A DNA stretch of 64,000 nucleotides from Prevotella sp. GTDB taxonomy: Bacteria; Bacteroidota; Bacteroidia; Bacteroidales; Bacteroidaceae. The notes under the pieces are model-generated. The model saw only the letters and a list, made by a program, of their open reading frames with translations, ran no database searches and had not been told where the DNA came from. Position numbers and translations under genes: made by a program. The stretch spans positions 1-64,000 of the forward strand of contig JAFZIY010000016.1 of assembly GCA_017554105.1 (NCBI GenBank). The letters are read 5' to 3'. Below are positions 39,199 through 49,200 of this stretch, piece by piece (within the stretch, counting starts at the first letter, position 1; the number at the start of each line of letters is the position of its first letter).

Positions 39199-40173
39199 AT
39201 GAAAGCTTTAACGCGACTTAGTAGCGGACTTGCCAGTCATGCTTCGGTTTTTATCATAGCAGTGGCGGTGATAACATTCTTTGTTCCGGGTCTTTTCAAG
39301 TGGGTGCATGGTAACACACAGACGGTGATACTTGGTCTCATCATGTTGACGATGGGACTAACACTGACCACCAAGGACTTTATGATTGTCTTGAAACGCC
39401 CCTTTGACATTTTTGTCGGAGCCGTGGCTCAGTTCGTCATCATGCCAGGTGTGGCATGGTTGTTGGTGCATGTGTGGCATTTAGAGCCTGCGTTGGCATT
39501 GGGAATCCTCCTCGTGGGTTGTTGTCCTGGTGGTGTTTCGAGTAACATCATGTCTTATCTGTGTCATGGCGATGTGGCTTTCTCTGTGGGCATGACGTGT
39601 GCTTCTACGGTGCTTGCACCTGTTATGACTCCGTTGCTAATGCAGTTTACTGCTGGCGCCATCATCGAGATAGACACGGTGGGTATGTTCTTGAACATTC
39701 TGATAGTGACAATCCTGCCCATCAGCATAGGATGCGTGCTGAATTACTATTATAGCAAGCGTGATAGTTTCAAGACAATGCAGGCGTTGATGCCTGGAGC
39801 GAGCGTCATTTTACTGGCTTGTATCGTGGGTGGAGTAATCTCTACTGTTCACGACCCGCTGGTAGAACGTGGTTTCATGTTGTTTATCTGGACTTTCGCT
39901 GTGGTGTTCTGTCACAACACTCTGGGGTATCTGCTGGGTTGGTTGTCGGGTAGGATTGCTGGTTTTAATACCGCCAAGAAACGCACTATATCTATTGAGG
40001 TAGGCATGCAGAACGCAGGTCTTGCAACCGTTTTGGCAGGCACTTTCTTTGCTGCACAACCCTTGTCGGTTCTTCCCTGTGCCATTTCATGTGCATGGCA
40101 TAGCATCAGCGGCACCATTCTTGCCGGTCTTTTCAGGTCGAGAGACGAAAACGTTCTTGATGAAATCTCTTAA
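39199..40173 (+). CDS. Bile acid:sodium symporter (BASS) family transporter
   Basis: A 324-residue protein with about ten membrane helices. Conserved motifs are LALGILLVGCCPGGVSSNIM (sodium-site region) and TISIEVGMQNAGLATVLAGT. TC family 2.A.28 members transport organic anions such as pantoate, 2-keto acids or bile acids with sodium. It follows xseB by 43 bp and precedes ilvE by 99 bp. The neighbour that transaminates branched-chain keto acids makes a keto-acid substrate plausible but not proven. Confidence 0.87.
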   Translation: MKALTRLSSGLASHASVFIIAVAVITFFVPGLFKWVHGNTQTVILGLIMLTMGLTLTTKDFMIVLKRPFDIFVGAVAQFVIMPGVAWLLVHVWHLEPALALGILLVGCCPGGVSSNIMSYLCHGDVAFSVGMTCASTVLAPVMTPLLMQFTAGAIIEIDTVGMFLNILIVTILPISIGCVLNYYYSKRDSFKTMQALMPGASVILLACIVGGVISTVHDPLVERGFMLFIWTFAVVFCHNTLGYLLGWLSGRIAGFNTAKKRTISIEVGMQNAGLATVLAGTFFAAQPLSVLPCAISCAWHSISGTILAGLFRSRDENVLDEIS

Positions 40174-40230
40174 TGAAATCTCGTGTGGTAAAAAAACAAT
40201 AAAATAGTTGCAACTATGCGATTATTTTCT

Positions 40231-40238
40231 TACTTTTG
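40231..40238 (+). promoter_or_regulatory. Promoter of ilvE
   Basis: TACTTTTG with TTG 20 bp upstream (40208-40210), 35 bp before the ATG. Confidence 0.6.
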
Positions 40239-40272
40239 CACCAATAATAAGTACTTATAAAAACATTAAAAT

Positions 40273-41295
40273 ATGAAGAATTTAGATTGGGCTAATCTGT
40301 CGTTTGGATATATGCCCACCGATTACAATGTTCGTTGTTACTACAAAAACGGTAAGTGGGGCGAAATAGAAGTATGCTCCGATGAGTATCTGAAACTACA
40401 CATGGCGGCAACAAGTCTGCACTATGGTCAGGAAGCATTTGAGGGATTGAAGGCTTATCGCTGTCCCGATGGTAAGGTTCGCGTGTTCCGCATGGATGAG
40501 AATGCAGCCCGTCTGCAATCTACCTGCCGTGGAATACTGATGCCAGAGGTTCCGACAGAACTGTTCTGTGAGATGGTAAAGAAAGTGGTTCGCCTGAATC
40601 AAGAATGGATTCCGACCTACGAGAGTGGGGCAACGCTCTACATCCGTCCGCTTTTGATTGGTACAAGTGCACAAGTGGGCGTGCATCCGGCATCGGAATA
40701 TCTGTTCCTTATCTTTGTAACACCTGTTGGTCCGTACTTCAAGGGCGGCTTCGCAACCAATCCTTACGTTATTGTTCGTGAACACGACCGTTCTGCTCCT
40801 CTTGGGACAGGTATATATAAGGTGGGCGGAAACTATGCTGCTTCATTGCTCGCAAACAAGAAGGCACACGACCTCGGATATGCATGTGAGTTCTACCTCG
40901 ACGCTAAGGAGAAGAAATATATTGATGAGTGCGGTGCTGCAAACTTCTTCGGAATAAAGAATAACACATATGTTACACCTAAGTCAACGAGTATTCTCCC
41001 GTCAATAACCAACAAGAGTCTTATGCAGTTGGCTGAAGACTTCGGCATGAAGGTAGAGCGTCGTCAGATTCCAGAAGAGGAACTTGAGACTTTCGAGGAG
41101 GCTGGTGCATGTGGAACAGCAGCCGTGATAAGTCCTATATCGCGCATAGACGATGTGGAGACAGGAAAGAGCTATGTCATCTCAAAGGACGGAAAGCCGG
41201 GTCCAATCTCCGAGAAGTTATACAAACACCTGCGCAATATTCAGTACGGAGTTGATGAGGACATCCATGGGTGGACCACAGTAGTGATAGAATAG
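40273..41295 (+). CDS. ilvE: Branched-chain amino acid aminotransferase
   Basis: A 340-residue class IV PLP aminotransferase that interconverts Leu/Ile/Val and their 2-keto acids. It has SLHYGQEAFEGLKAYRCPDG and RPLLIGTSAQVGVHPASEYLF. The PLP lysine region is GTGIYKVGGNYAASLLANKKA, with YIDECGAANFFGI and EEAGACGTAAVISPI completing the active site. The length fits the larger IlvE subgroup. It has its own promoter. Confidence 0.96.
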   Translation: MKNLDWANLSFGYMPTDYNVRCYYKNGKWGEIEVCSDEYLKLHMAATSLHYGQEAFEGLKAYRCPDGKVRVFRMDENAARLQSTCRGILMPEVPTELFCEMVKKVVRLNQEWIPTYESGATLYIRPLLIGTSAQVGVHPASEYLFLIFVTPVGPYFKGGFATNPYVIVREHDRSAPLGTGIYKVGGNYAASLLANKKAHDLGYACEFYLDAKEKKYIDECGAANFFGIKNNTYVTPKSTSILPSITNKSLMQLAEDFGMKVERRQIPEEELETFEEAGACGTAAVISPISRIDDVETGKSYVISKDGKPGPISEKLYKHLRNIQYGVDEDIHGWTTVVIE

Positions 41296-41300
41296 TATTC

Positions 41301-41362
41301 AACACCCAATCTCCCAATTCCCAAACGACCAAACGACCAGTCTCCCAAACGACTAATTACCC
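41301..41362. repeat. Degenerate CCCAA/CAAACGAC repeats
   Basis: Loose tandem units (CCCAATCTCCCAATTCCCAAACGAC, given in part; then CAAACGACCAGTCTCCCAAACGAC) fill the spacer between ilvE and the C1 peptidase gene, ending at the start codon. Confidence 0.45.
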
Positions 41363-42763
41363 ATGAACAAGATTCTTATTTCAGTACTGTTGTTTGCTCT
41401 GCCTCTCTTTGCCAATGCGCAAACAAAAGATGGAGGAATCTCCTCTGAGATGTTGAAGCAGATAGTGAAGAGCCAGGAAAGTTCGCCCGCAAGCAAGGCA
41501 ATCTTCAATGCTATGGCGGGAAATAGCATCGACAATTTGGCCCGCAACTATATGACAGCAGCCGAGAAAGACACTCATTTCAGTGTTGAGACACCGTCAC
41601 AGAGCATCACTGACCAGAAAAGCTCCGGTCGTTGCTGGATGTTCAGTGGGTTCAACGTGCTGCGTTCAAACTTCGCAAAGAAAACCGACTCGTTGCGAGT
41701 GGATTTCTCTCACGACTATCTCTTCTTCTATGACCAGTTGGAGAAGGCGAACCTGTTCCTGCAAGGTGTGATAGATACAGGCAAATTGCCGATAGACGAC
41801 CCCAAGGTTAGGTTTTTCTTTAAGACTCCTATTGGCGATGGAGGTACGTTCTGTGGCGTGGCCGACTTGACAGAGAAATACGGTCTTGTGCCAAAGAGTG
41901 TTATGCCCGAGACATTCAGTGCCGACAATACGTCAAAGATGCGTTCCCTTCTCAACAGCAAACTGCGTGAACAGGGACTGAAATTACGCGATATGGTTGC
42001 CGAGGGAAAGAGCAAGAAGCAGATTAATGAGGAGAAAACAAAAATGCTTGGTGTGGTTTATCACATGCTGACGCTCACGCTTGGCAATCCTCCACAGCAG
42101 TTCACGTACGCTTTTAAGAACAAGAATGGTCAAACGGTAGGAACTCCTCGGACATACACTCCACAGGAGTTCTATAGGGAAGTGGTAGGTGGATCACTCA
42201 ACGGAACGTTCATAATGGTAATGAACGACCCCCGTCATGAGTATCATAAGACTTATGAGGTGGAGTATGACCGTCACACTTACGATGGACATAACTGGGT
42301 CTATCTTAACCTTCCTATGGAAGAGATAGCGGAACTTGCCATCGCTTCTTTGAAAGATGGACGAAAACTATACAGCAGTTATGATGTTGGTAAGCAGTTC
42401 GACCGTAAGAACGGAGTGCTCGCGCTTGACAATTTCGACTACGAGTCATTGTTGGGCACTCAGTTCTCAATGAACAAAGCACAGCGCATCACCACCTTCG
42501 ACAGTGGCTCGACACATGCTATGACGCTTACTGCCGTTGACCTTGATGTGAATGGGAAGCCATTGAAGTGGAAAGTTGAGAATTCATGGGGAGCAGACTC
42601 TGGTCAAAGAGGTTATCTGACAATGACCAACGAATGGTTCAACGAATATATGTTCCGCCTTGTTGTTGACAAGCAGTATGTTCCAGAGAAGTTACTTCGT
42701 GAGGCTCAGCAGAAACCAACGATGCTGACTCCTGACGATCCTTTGTTTGCAGAGGATAACTGA
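41363..42763 (+). CDS. Secreted C1-family cysteine peptidase (bleomycin hydrolase/PepC type)
   Basis: 466 residues. A signal peptide (MNKILISVLLFALPLFANAQ) is followed by a papain-like fold of the C1B class. The catalytic Cys is in KSSGRCWMFSGFNVLRSNF (about residue 91), the His in DSGSTHAMTLTAVDLD and the Asn in KVENSWGADSGQRGYLTMT. PepC homologues are cytosolic in Firmicutes; this one carries an export signal and acts as an aminopeptidase in the periplasm or beyond. It is followed 7 bp later by a phosphatase-like gene. Confidence 0.92.
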   Translation: MNKILISVLLFALPLFANAQTKDGGISSEMLKQIVKSQESSPASKAIFNAMAGNSIDNLARNYMTAAEKDTHFSVETPSQSITDQKSSGRCWMFSGFNVLRSNFAKKTDSLRVDFSHDYLFFYDQLEKANLFLQGVIDTGKLPIDDPKVRFFFKTPIGDGGTFCGVADLTEKYGLVPKSVMPETFSADNTSKMRSLLNSKLREQGLKLRDMVAEGKSKKQINEEKTKMLGVVYHMLTLTLGNPPQQFTYAFKNKNGQTVGTPRTYTPQEFYREVVGGSLNGTFIMVMNDPRHEYHKTYEVEYDRHTYDGHNWVYLNLPMEEIAELAIASLKDGRKLYSSYDVGKQFDRKNGVLALDNFDYESLLGTQFSMNKAQRITTFDSGSTHAMTLTAVDLDVNGKPLKWKVENSWGADSGQRGYLTMTNEWFNEYMFRLVVDKQYVPEKLLREAQQKPTMLTPDDPLFAEDN

Positions 42764-42770
42764 TAGGCAC

Positions 42771-43571
42771 ATGAAAATCATAGAGCAGTTGATTGTCGGT
42801 AAGCACGATGACGAAACCTGTGAGGATGGCATCGTGATTACCGACAATTTTATTGCTGTTATTGACGGTAGTACAAGCAAAACATCAGAGCGTGTAAACC
42901 CAAAGATGCAGAACGGGCGTTTTGCAATGCAGTTGGTTAGTGATGTTGTGTCGTCACTTCCTGCGCAAATAACGGTGCGTCAGTTCTGCAGTATTGTTAC
43001 CGATGCTATCGATGAGGCTTATGACTACTATCAACAAGACCTAGATGTGATTTGTAAGCATCCGGAACGACGCCTCACTTGTAGCGCTGCGGTATATAGC
43101 AGGAATCATCGTGAGGTGTGGCTTGTGGGTGATTGCCAGTGTATTATTGGAGACAGATATTATGATAATGCCAAACCTCAGGAGGCGATAAATTCAGAGA
43201 AGCGCAGCCGATATATAATAGAGCATGGTCTTTCGATTGAGGAAGTACGTCGGCATGATGCCGGACGCGACCAGATTATTAATGATATCATAGTCTCGAT
43301 GCACGACCAGAACAAGACTTATGCCGTCATAGATGGAACACCTATTTATAATGATGGCATAAAGGTCATTGCTGTGCCTGTTAATGCAGAGGTGGTGCTG
43401 GCAACCGACGGTTATCCTTTTCTTTGCAACTCACTCGCCGAGAGTGAGTCGCGCTTACAGCAGTTGTTATATGACGACCCTCTTCTAATCCATAGTTTCA
43501 AGGCAACAAAGGCATATATGGAAGGCAACAAGAGTTTCGACGATCGCGCATATATCCGTTTCCTGGCATGA
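42771..43571 (+). CDS. PP2C/PPM-type phosphatase-like protein
   Basis: 266 residues. The conserved aspartate sites of the PPM family are visible in order: DNFIAVIDGSTSK (metal-site DG), REVWLVGDCQCIIG (GD), AEVVLATDGYPFL (T/SDG) and SFDDRAYIRFLA at the C-terminus, in the place of the usual DN-x-T/S. The fold call rests on these motifs. A real phosphatase would need all metal ligands, and the last motif is atypical (DDR). I start at 42771 rather than 42747, giving MKIIEQLIVG. It lies 7 bp after the C1 peptidase gene. Confidence 0.72.
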   Translation: MKIIEQLIVGKHDDETCEDGIVITDNFIAVIDGSTSKTSERVNPKMQNGRFAMQLVSDVVSSLPAQITVRQFCSIVTDAIDEAYDYYQQDLDVICKHPERRLTCSAAVYSRNHREVWLVGDCQCIIGDRYYDNAKPQEAINSEKRSRYIIEHGLSIEEVRRHDAGRDQIINDIIVSMHDQNKTYAVIDGTPIYNDGIKVIAVPVNAEVVLATDGYPFLCNSLAESESRLQQLLYDDPLLIHSFKATKAYMEGNKSFDDRAYIRFLA

Positions 43572-43632
43572 TGCCCTTTGCTAAAAATTGTAAATTCTTT
43601 GTATTATTGTTGTTTTTTTGAATAGAAAGAGT

Positions 43633-43640
43633 TATCTTTG
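43633..43640 (+). promoter_or_regulatory. Promoter of the DUF4332 gene
   Basis: TATCTTTG with TTG 20 bp upstream (43610-43612), 54 bp before the ATG. Confidence 0.6.
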
Positions 43641-43694
43641 CGGTAATTAATTAGAAATCCTACTTTTAAGTTTAACAATAAAAATCTCATTATT

Positions 43695-44102
43695 ATGATT
43701 TACAAGATTGTAGACATTGAGGGCATTGGTCCCGTTTATGCAGAGAAACTTATTGCTGCAGGTATTGATAACACAGAAAAACTGTTGGAGAAGTGTGCTA
43801 AGCCAGCAGGCCGCAAGGCTCTCGAAGAGGAGACTGGTATTAGTGGAAAGCTTATCCTTACTTGGACAAACCACTGCGACCTTATGCGTATTGATGGCAT
43901 TGGACCTCAGTTCTCAGAACTGCTCGAGGCAGCAGGTGTTGACACCGTAAAGGAACTGAAGCACCGCAAGCCAGAGAATCTCCAGCCAAAGCTTGAGGAA
44001 GTAAACGAGGAGAAGCATCTCGTTCGCCGTGTTCCTGCACTCAAGGAGGTAGAGAAAATGATTGCCCAGGCAGGAGAACTACCTGCAGTAATGGAGTATT
44101 GA
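43695..44102 (+). CDS. DUF4332 helix-hairpin-helix protein
   Basis: A 135-residue soluble protein with two helix-hairpin-helix modules: VDIEGIGPVYAEKLIAAGID (residues 5-24) and MRIDGIGPQFSELLEAAGVD (about 61-80). Each has the GIGP hairpin that binds DNA backbone non-specifically in this superfamily. The spacing and the EKLLEKCAKPAGRKALEEETGIS linker match DUF4332. It probably acts on DNA; the exact role is unknown. It has a strong promoter and codon use like highly expressed genes, suggesting abundance. Confidence 0.85.
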   Translation: MIYKIVDIEGIGPVYAEKLIAAGIDNTEKLLEKCAKPAGRKALEEETGISGKLILTWTNHCDLMRIDGIGPQFSELLEAAGVDTVKELKHRKPENLQPKLEEVNEEKHLVRRVPALKEVEKMIAQAGELPAVMEY

Positions 44103-44108
44103 TTTTTT

Positions 44109-44216
44109 AGTTGACGAGTTGACGAGTTGACAAGTAAACGAGTTGACAAGTTGCTTGATTTGTTAATTGTACACATTAACATATAACTCGTCAACTTGTC
44201 AACTTGTCAACTTATA
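44109..44216. repeat. R3 GTTGAC inverted-repeat element, copy 2
   Basis: Left arm units GTTGACGAGTTGACGAGTTG (from 44112) and right arm CAACTTGTCAACTTGTCAAC (about 44194-44213) are inverted around an AT-rich loop. The inner part GTTGACAAGTTGCTTGATTT matches the reverse complement of copy 1 (17780-17810). It may serve as a terminator-like hairpin between the convergent DUF4332 and ddh genes. Confidence 0.65.
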
Positions 44217-44219
44217 TAA

Positions 44220-45119
44220 CTATACAAGGTGTTCAATGAGGTCTGCGCGGTCACCTAGCAGCAGATCGATGACAGGTATTTCAACCATTGTGTAGCATCC
44301 TGGCTGCTGACGCATTGAGGCACGTGCCACATTAACGAGCACCTGACCAGTAAGAGCAGGGTTGTTGATGCTCATGTTGAACTCGATGCGTTGGTTCTGA
44401 GTCTTTCCGCTCACTCCCTTGCGCACGAGGTTCACGCCGTGTCCCATGTCCTGCACGTCGTCAACAGACTGCACAGCGAAGACATGTGTCTCATCGTTGG
44501 CGAAGTAAGGGTCAGCCTTTATTGCCGCCGTTACGTCCTCAAGTTTCGCTCCTTCTTCCAGTTCCACATAAACCATGCGGCGGTGTATTCCTTCACCGAG
44601 TGGTATTGTCATGGATAGTGCGTTCTTCACGCCTTCCTTTGAACGTACACATACGGAGTGTCCCATTGACATGCCAGGTCCGAAGTTGGTATAGGTGAGT
44701 CCTTTAGGTGCGAGACTTTGCATCATTGTGCGCACTACGCTGTCAGAACCTGGATCCCATCCTGCTGCGATGACACTCACCGTTCCTGTTTTCTTGTTCA
44801 GTTCCATCATTCTTTCGCGATAACCTCTGATATTAGTGTGGATATCGAACGAATCGACGGTGTTGATTCCAAGTGGAAGAATCTTGTTTGCATATTCTTC
44901 ACAACTGCGTGTTGGTGTAGCGAGAATAGCCACGTCAACATCCTTTAGTTCGGTGATGTCCTTTACAACGTCATACTGTGCCAGTTCTGCTGGTTTGTTG
45001 TCTGCACCATTACGGCGCACGATGCCAGCCACTTCGAAGTCGGGTGCTGCCTCAAGAGCCTCTAGAGCAAAGCGTCCAATGTTTCCATAGCCTACAACGG
45101 CTGCTCTTATTTTTTTCAT
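44220..45119 (-). CDS. ddh: meso-Diaminopimelate dehydrogenase
   Basis: A 299-residue NADPH-dependent enzyme that makes meso-DAP directly from tetrahydrodipicolinate, for lysine and peptidoglycan synthesis. It has the Rossmann motif RAAVVGYGNIGRFALEAL, VAILATPTRSCEEYANKIL, INTVDSFDIH, and VIAAGWDPGSDSVVRTM. GPGMSMGHSVCVRSKEGVKNALSMTIPLGEG and a conserved PGCYTMVEIPVIDLL tail follow. Its length is close to the usual ~320-residue family. Promoter element TACTTTTG at 45162-45169 on the minus strand. Confidence 0.96.
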   Translation of the reverse strand: MKKIRAAVVGYGNIGRFALEALEAAPDFEVAGIVRRNGADNKPAELAQYDVVKDITELKDVDVAILATPTRSCEEYANKILPLGINTVDSFDIHTNIRGYRERMMELNKKTGTVSVIAAGWDPGSDSVVRTMMQSLAPKGLTYTNFGPGMSMGHSVCVRSKEGVKNALSMTIPLGEGIHRRMVYVELEEGAKLEDVTAAIKADPYFANDETHVFAVQSVDDVQDMGHGVNLVRKGVSGKTQNQRIEFNMSINNPALTGQVLVNVARASMRQQPGCYTMVEIPVIDLLLGDRADLIEHLV

Positions 45120-45161
45120 ATCCTATTTATGGGTTTATATCCATTTTTGTTAAATCGGTTG

Positions 45162-45169
45162 CAAAAGTA
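45162..45169 (-). promoter_or_regulatory. -7 element for ddh
   Basis: CAAAAGTA, read on the minus strand as TACTTTTG, 43 bp before the ddh start. Confidence 0.55.
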
Positions 45170-45564
45170 AACATTTTTATGTAAACGGGCGACAAAATGC
45201 GATATTTTTTTGCGGTTTAATTTTATTTTGTATTAAAAGATGCCATTTTCGTTGTCTATAGTTATACAATAAAAAGGCCTAATCTAAATGATTGATTCCT
45301 ATTGTAAAAACATCTCAAAAATAACTCCATTTTTTGTCATTTGTAATTAACTGGAACTCAGGATGTACCAAGTGGCTTAACAAAGTTAATAACTTTGTCT
45401 AACAATCTTAATAACTTTGTTATGCCATTAGACATGTTTGACATTCCAAAAGGTATGAAGTGGGACTGTCAGTAGCCTTTTTTTAGTTTTTAAATGTTGT
45501 CGAATGCAATAAAAGGGGCGCAAAGTGCGTTAAATAGAATGTATATATACAAAAGTAGAAAACA
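45170..45564. other. Intergenic region before ruvA
   Basis: This AT-rich gap holds the two-unit phased dyad at 45379-45421 and no open frame that I would call. No clear TAnnTTTG element is visible near ruvA. Confidence 0.5.
45379..45421. repeat. Phased dyad pair P22-d: two units, 22-bp period
   Basis: AACAAAGT-TAATA-ACTTTGTC (45379-45399) and AACAATCT-TAATA-ACTTTGTT (45401-45421) start 22 bp apart and share the centre TAATA. The arm AACAAAGT/ACTTTGTT is an inverted pair around five bases, the same architecture as P22-a and P22-b with different arms. Confidence 0.65.
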
Positions 45565-46215
45565 ATGATTGAATATGTAAAGGGTGAACTCGTTGATGTC
45601 ACCCCTGCCTTTGCTGTGATAGACGTGAATGGTGTTGGCTATGGCTTGAACATTTCACTTAATACGTTCAGCGCCATACAGGGCAAAGCTTCCTCCCCTC
45701 AGACCTCCGGTCAGCTCCCCTCAGACAAGGGCGCAAGTGTGCGGTTGTGGGTTTATGAGGCCATTCGTGAGGATGCTTATGTTCTCTTTGGCTTTGCCAC
45801 GAAAAAGGAGCGTGAGATGTTCTTGTTGCTCATTACGGTGTCTGGAGTTGGTGCCAATACTGCTCGTATGATACTTTCAGAACTGACTGTTGCCGAGTTG
45901 TGCAACGTCATTGCTAATGGTAATGAGCGTATTTTGAAAAGTGTGAAGGGCATAGGCCTGCGCACTGCCCAGCGAATCATCGTTGACCTTAAGGACAAAT
46001 TGCCTGAAGGTGATTGGGCTGTGGGTGCCGGCTCTGCTGCTGCATCTCAGCAAACCGTAGCAAATACACAAGTCCGCGACGAGGCAGTTGGTGCTCTCAC
46101 AATGCTCGGTTTTGCTCCGGCACCATCATCAAAGGTGGTTGTGGCCATCCTAAAGGAACAGCCTGACCTGCCTGTTGAGCAAGTAGTGAAACTGGCGTTG
46201 AAACAAATAAAATGA
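45565..46215 (+). CDS. ruvA: Holliday junction branch-migration protein RuvA, with insertion
   Basis: A 216-residue DNA-binding subunit of RuvAB, which migrates Holliday junctions. Evidence: [20 protein letters not shown] and [35 protein letters not shown]; the HhH motifs [18 protein letters not shown] and [23 protein letters not shown]; and a C-terminal domain that binds RuvB. The usual length is about 190-200. Residues about 42-57 ([16 protein letters not shown]) are an insert in the N-terminal OB fold, encoded by an R2 GC-palindrome at 45688-45730. It lies 57 bp upstream of sprA, an arrangement I know from other Bacteroidetes. Confidence 0.93.
   Translation: MIEYVKGELVDVTPAFAVIDVNGVGYGLNISLNTFSAIQGKASSPQTSGQLPSDKGASVRLWVYEAIREDAYVLFGFATKKEREMFLLLITVSGVGANTARMILSELTVAELCNVIANGNERILKSVKGIGLRTAQRIIVDLKDKLPEGDWAVGAGSAAASQQTVANTQVRDEAVGALTMLGFAPAPSSKVVVAILKEQPDLPVEQVVKLALKQIK
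45688..45730. repeat. R2-type GC-palindrome inside ruvA, in frame
   Basis: TCCCCTCAGACCTCCGGTC (from 45693) and CTCCCCTCAGAC (45715-45726) are two half-elements of the CCCCTC-type palindrome family. They insert a Ser/Pro/Gln-rich peptide into the OB fold of RuvA without breaking the frame. Confidence 0.65.
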
Positions 46216-46272
46216 GTTAATGTCAGGAATAACATCCTGAATTCTTTCATTAAGAAAAGTTAGAAGTATAAA

Positions 46273-49200
46273 GTGGGTAATCTGAAGAAGGTATATATAT
46301 TATTGATGGCGGCTGTGAGCATTAATATGTTCGCATGGAACGTTGTGCCTATAATAAGGGAGCACACGGAGAAAAGCCCATACACTCAGGATGACCCCAC
46401 AAGAAACAGAAACCGACAGCAGAACCAAAAGCCAGACGACAAAGACAAGAAAGGAAACGATGACAAGAAACCTGTTGTTCAGGAACTGATTATCGACGAC
46501 GAAGACTCTATTCCTGACTCATTGCTTAACCCGCGTTGGGGTGTGCAGCGTATCTCGCCGATAACCTTCGATGACCTTACACGTAACCCTGCCGACCTTG
46601 ACCTGCCCGACAATCTAAAATTAGATGTAGTATATAACGACACCCTCGACCGTTACATCATTGGCTCGAAGATTGGCGACACCTACGTCAATGCACCGAT
46701 AATGATGACTCCTGAGGAATACAGACAGTGGAGTGAGAAACGCGACCGCGACCGCTTCTTCCGTTCAAAGAACAGCGAAATCCTGCAGGCAGAGGGCAAG
46801 GAGAAATTCGACTTCACGGATATGCACTTTGACTTAGGACCCGCTGAGAAGATCTTCGGTCCTGGTGGAGTGCGCATAAAGACACAAGGAACGGCGGAAC
46901 TGAAGTTCGGTGCCACCCTGAAGAACATCGACAACCCATCGTTGCCGATACGTAACCGCAAGACAACGACGATGGACTTCGATGAGAAGATTAACCTCAA
47001 TGTCAACGGTAAGGTTGGAGACAAGGTGAACATGAACCTTAACTACAACACCGATGCTACGTTCGACTTCGATGCTCAGAACATAAAACTGAAATACGAG
47101 GGTAAGGAAGACGAGATAATTAAACTCGTTGAGGCAGGTAACGTGTCGTTCCCAAGTAACTCGTCGCTTGTGAGAGGAGCCTCGTCATTGTTCGGTATAC
47201 GTACTGACTGGCAGTTTGGCAAACTGAAACTGCAGACCGTATTGTCGCAGAAGAAGTCGTCGTCGAAGAGTGTGACATCACGTGGCGGAGTGCAGTTGAC
47301 ACCGTTTGAGATTGACGCTGCCAACTATGAGGAGAACCGCCACTTCTTCCTCTCGTTCTATTTCCGTGACCGCTACGACGCTTCAATGCGTACATTGCCC
47401 AACCTGACCACTGGAGTTACGCTCAACCGCATAGAACTTTGGGTGACCAACAAGACCGGAACGACCACAAACACACGTAATATAATCGCATTGCCCGACC
47501 TTGGTGAGGGAGCAAAAGGTATGGTTCCGAGCAACAATGCGAACAGTCTCTATTCCGACCTTACCACAACATACAATGCGGCGCGTGACATCGACCAGTC
47601 GTCAACTGTTCTCGATGTGGCATTTACGGGAGGAACTGACTATGAGAAGTTACAGAGTGCCCGACTGCTCAGCCCTTCCGAATATACCGTAAACCAGGCT
47701 TTAGGATATATCTCGCTGCGTTCTTCGCTGCAGACCGACCAGGTTCTTGCCGTAGCCTACGAATATACTTATGGTGGAGTGACCTATCAGGTGGGAGAGT
47801 TTGCCAGTGATATCACAGACGTTTCACAGGCACTTTTCGTCAAGTCGCTGAAGAATACAAGCAACAACCCAATGCAATCCAACTGGGACCTGATGATGAA
47901 GAACGTCTATTATCTCGCCTCTTCGGTAGAGAAAGACAAGTTCCGACTCGATGTTAAGTTCCAGAGTGACACGGCAGGTGTCTATCTTTCCTATATTCCA
48001 GAGCCACAGGTAAAAGACCAGATTCTCATAAAGGTGCTTGGAGCCGACCGACTGGATAATAACATGAAGGCTCATCCTAATGGATACTTCGACTATGTTG
48101 ATGGGTACACCGTTTCCAACGGACGCGTATTCCTTCCTTCTGCGGAACCTTTCGGTGAGTATCTCTATAACTATCTCACACAAAAAGGCGTTGCCCCTGC
48201 CACAGCCGAGAAGTATTGCTTCATGGAACTGTACGACTCGACCAAGACCGTTGCAAAGCAGATAGCAGAGAAAGACAAGTATCTCCTTCAGGGACAGTTC
48301 CGTGGAACATCTGCAAATGTCATCTCGCTTGGTGCATATAACGTGGCGCAAGGCTCGGTAAGGGTTACGGCAGGTGGCGTTGAGCTTGTGGAAGGTTCCG
48401 ACTATAGTGTGGATTACTCTGCTGGTGAGGTGACAATTCTTAACCAAAGCATCATCGATGCAGGTACTTCGGTTAGCGTAAGCCTTGACAGTCAGAGTGA
48501 CTATGCACAGGAACGAAAGACGATGATAGGTATTAACTGGCAGTATGACTTCAATAAGAACCTTCAATTGAGCGGTACTTTCCAACATCTTTCGGAACAG
48601 GCACTTACCACAAAGGTGTCAATGGGTAACGAACCGCTAAACAATACGCTGTGGGGAGTGAATATCAACTGGAAGCAAGAGAGTCAATGGCTTACCAATA
48701 TGCTAAACAAGATTCCGTTCTTGCATTGCACCCAGCCGTCTCACATATCCTTCTCTGGTGAGTTTGCTCAACTCATTGCCGGCAAGTCACATGGAACTCA
48801 GGACAATGCCTCATATCTCGATGACTTCGAGAACACCAAGAATGCCCTTGACGTCAGTTCTCCGACTTCATGGATAATGTCGAGCGTGCCGACAATGTTC
48901 AAGGAGTATAACGACAAGTCGTCGTTGAAGAGTGGCTATAATCGTGCCTTGCTGTCGTGGTACACCATCGACCAATTGTTCACCAGTCGTTCTTCGTCAC
49001 TTGTTCCGGGACATATCAAGAGTGACCTTAACCAGTTGTCCAACCATTATGTACGCGAGGTATATGTCGATGAGCTTTATCCAAACCGCGACCAAAGCAC
49101 ATACAGCGGTGCTACGAACAGACTTTCTATACTGAACCTCGCATATTATCCCTCTGAAAGAGGTGCATATAACTTCGACCCCGACCTGAACAGCGATGGT

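Noticed and set aside
45225-45360. Hidden small gene in the gap before ruvA
   Set aside because: Open frames are short and AT-driven; no start context or protein-like composition.
47824-48588. 254-codon open frame antisense to sprA
   Set aside because: Shadow frame within sprA; no start context or homology features.
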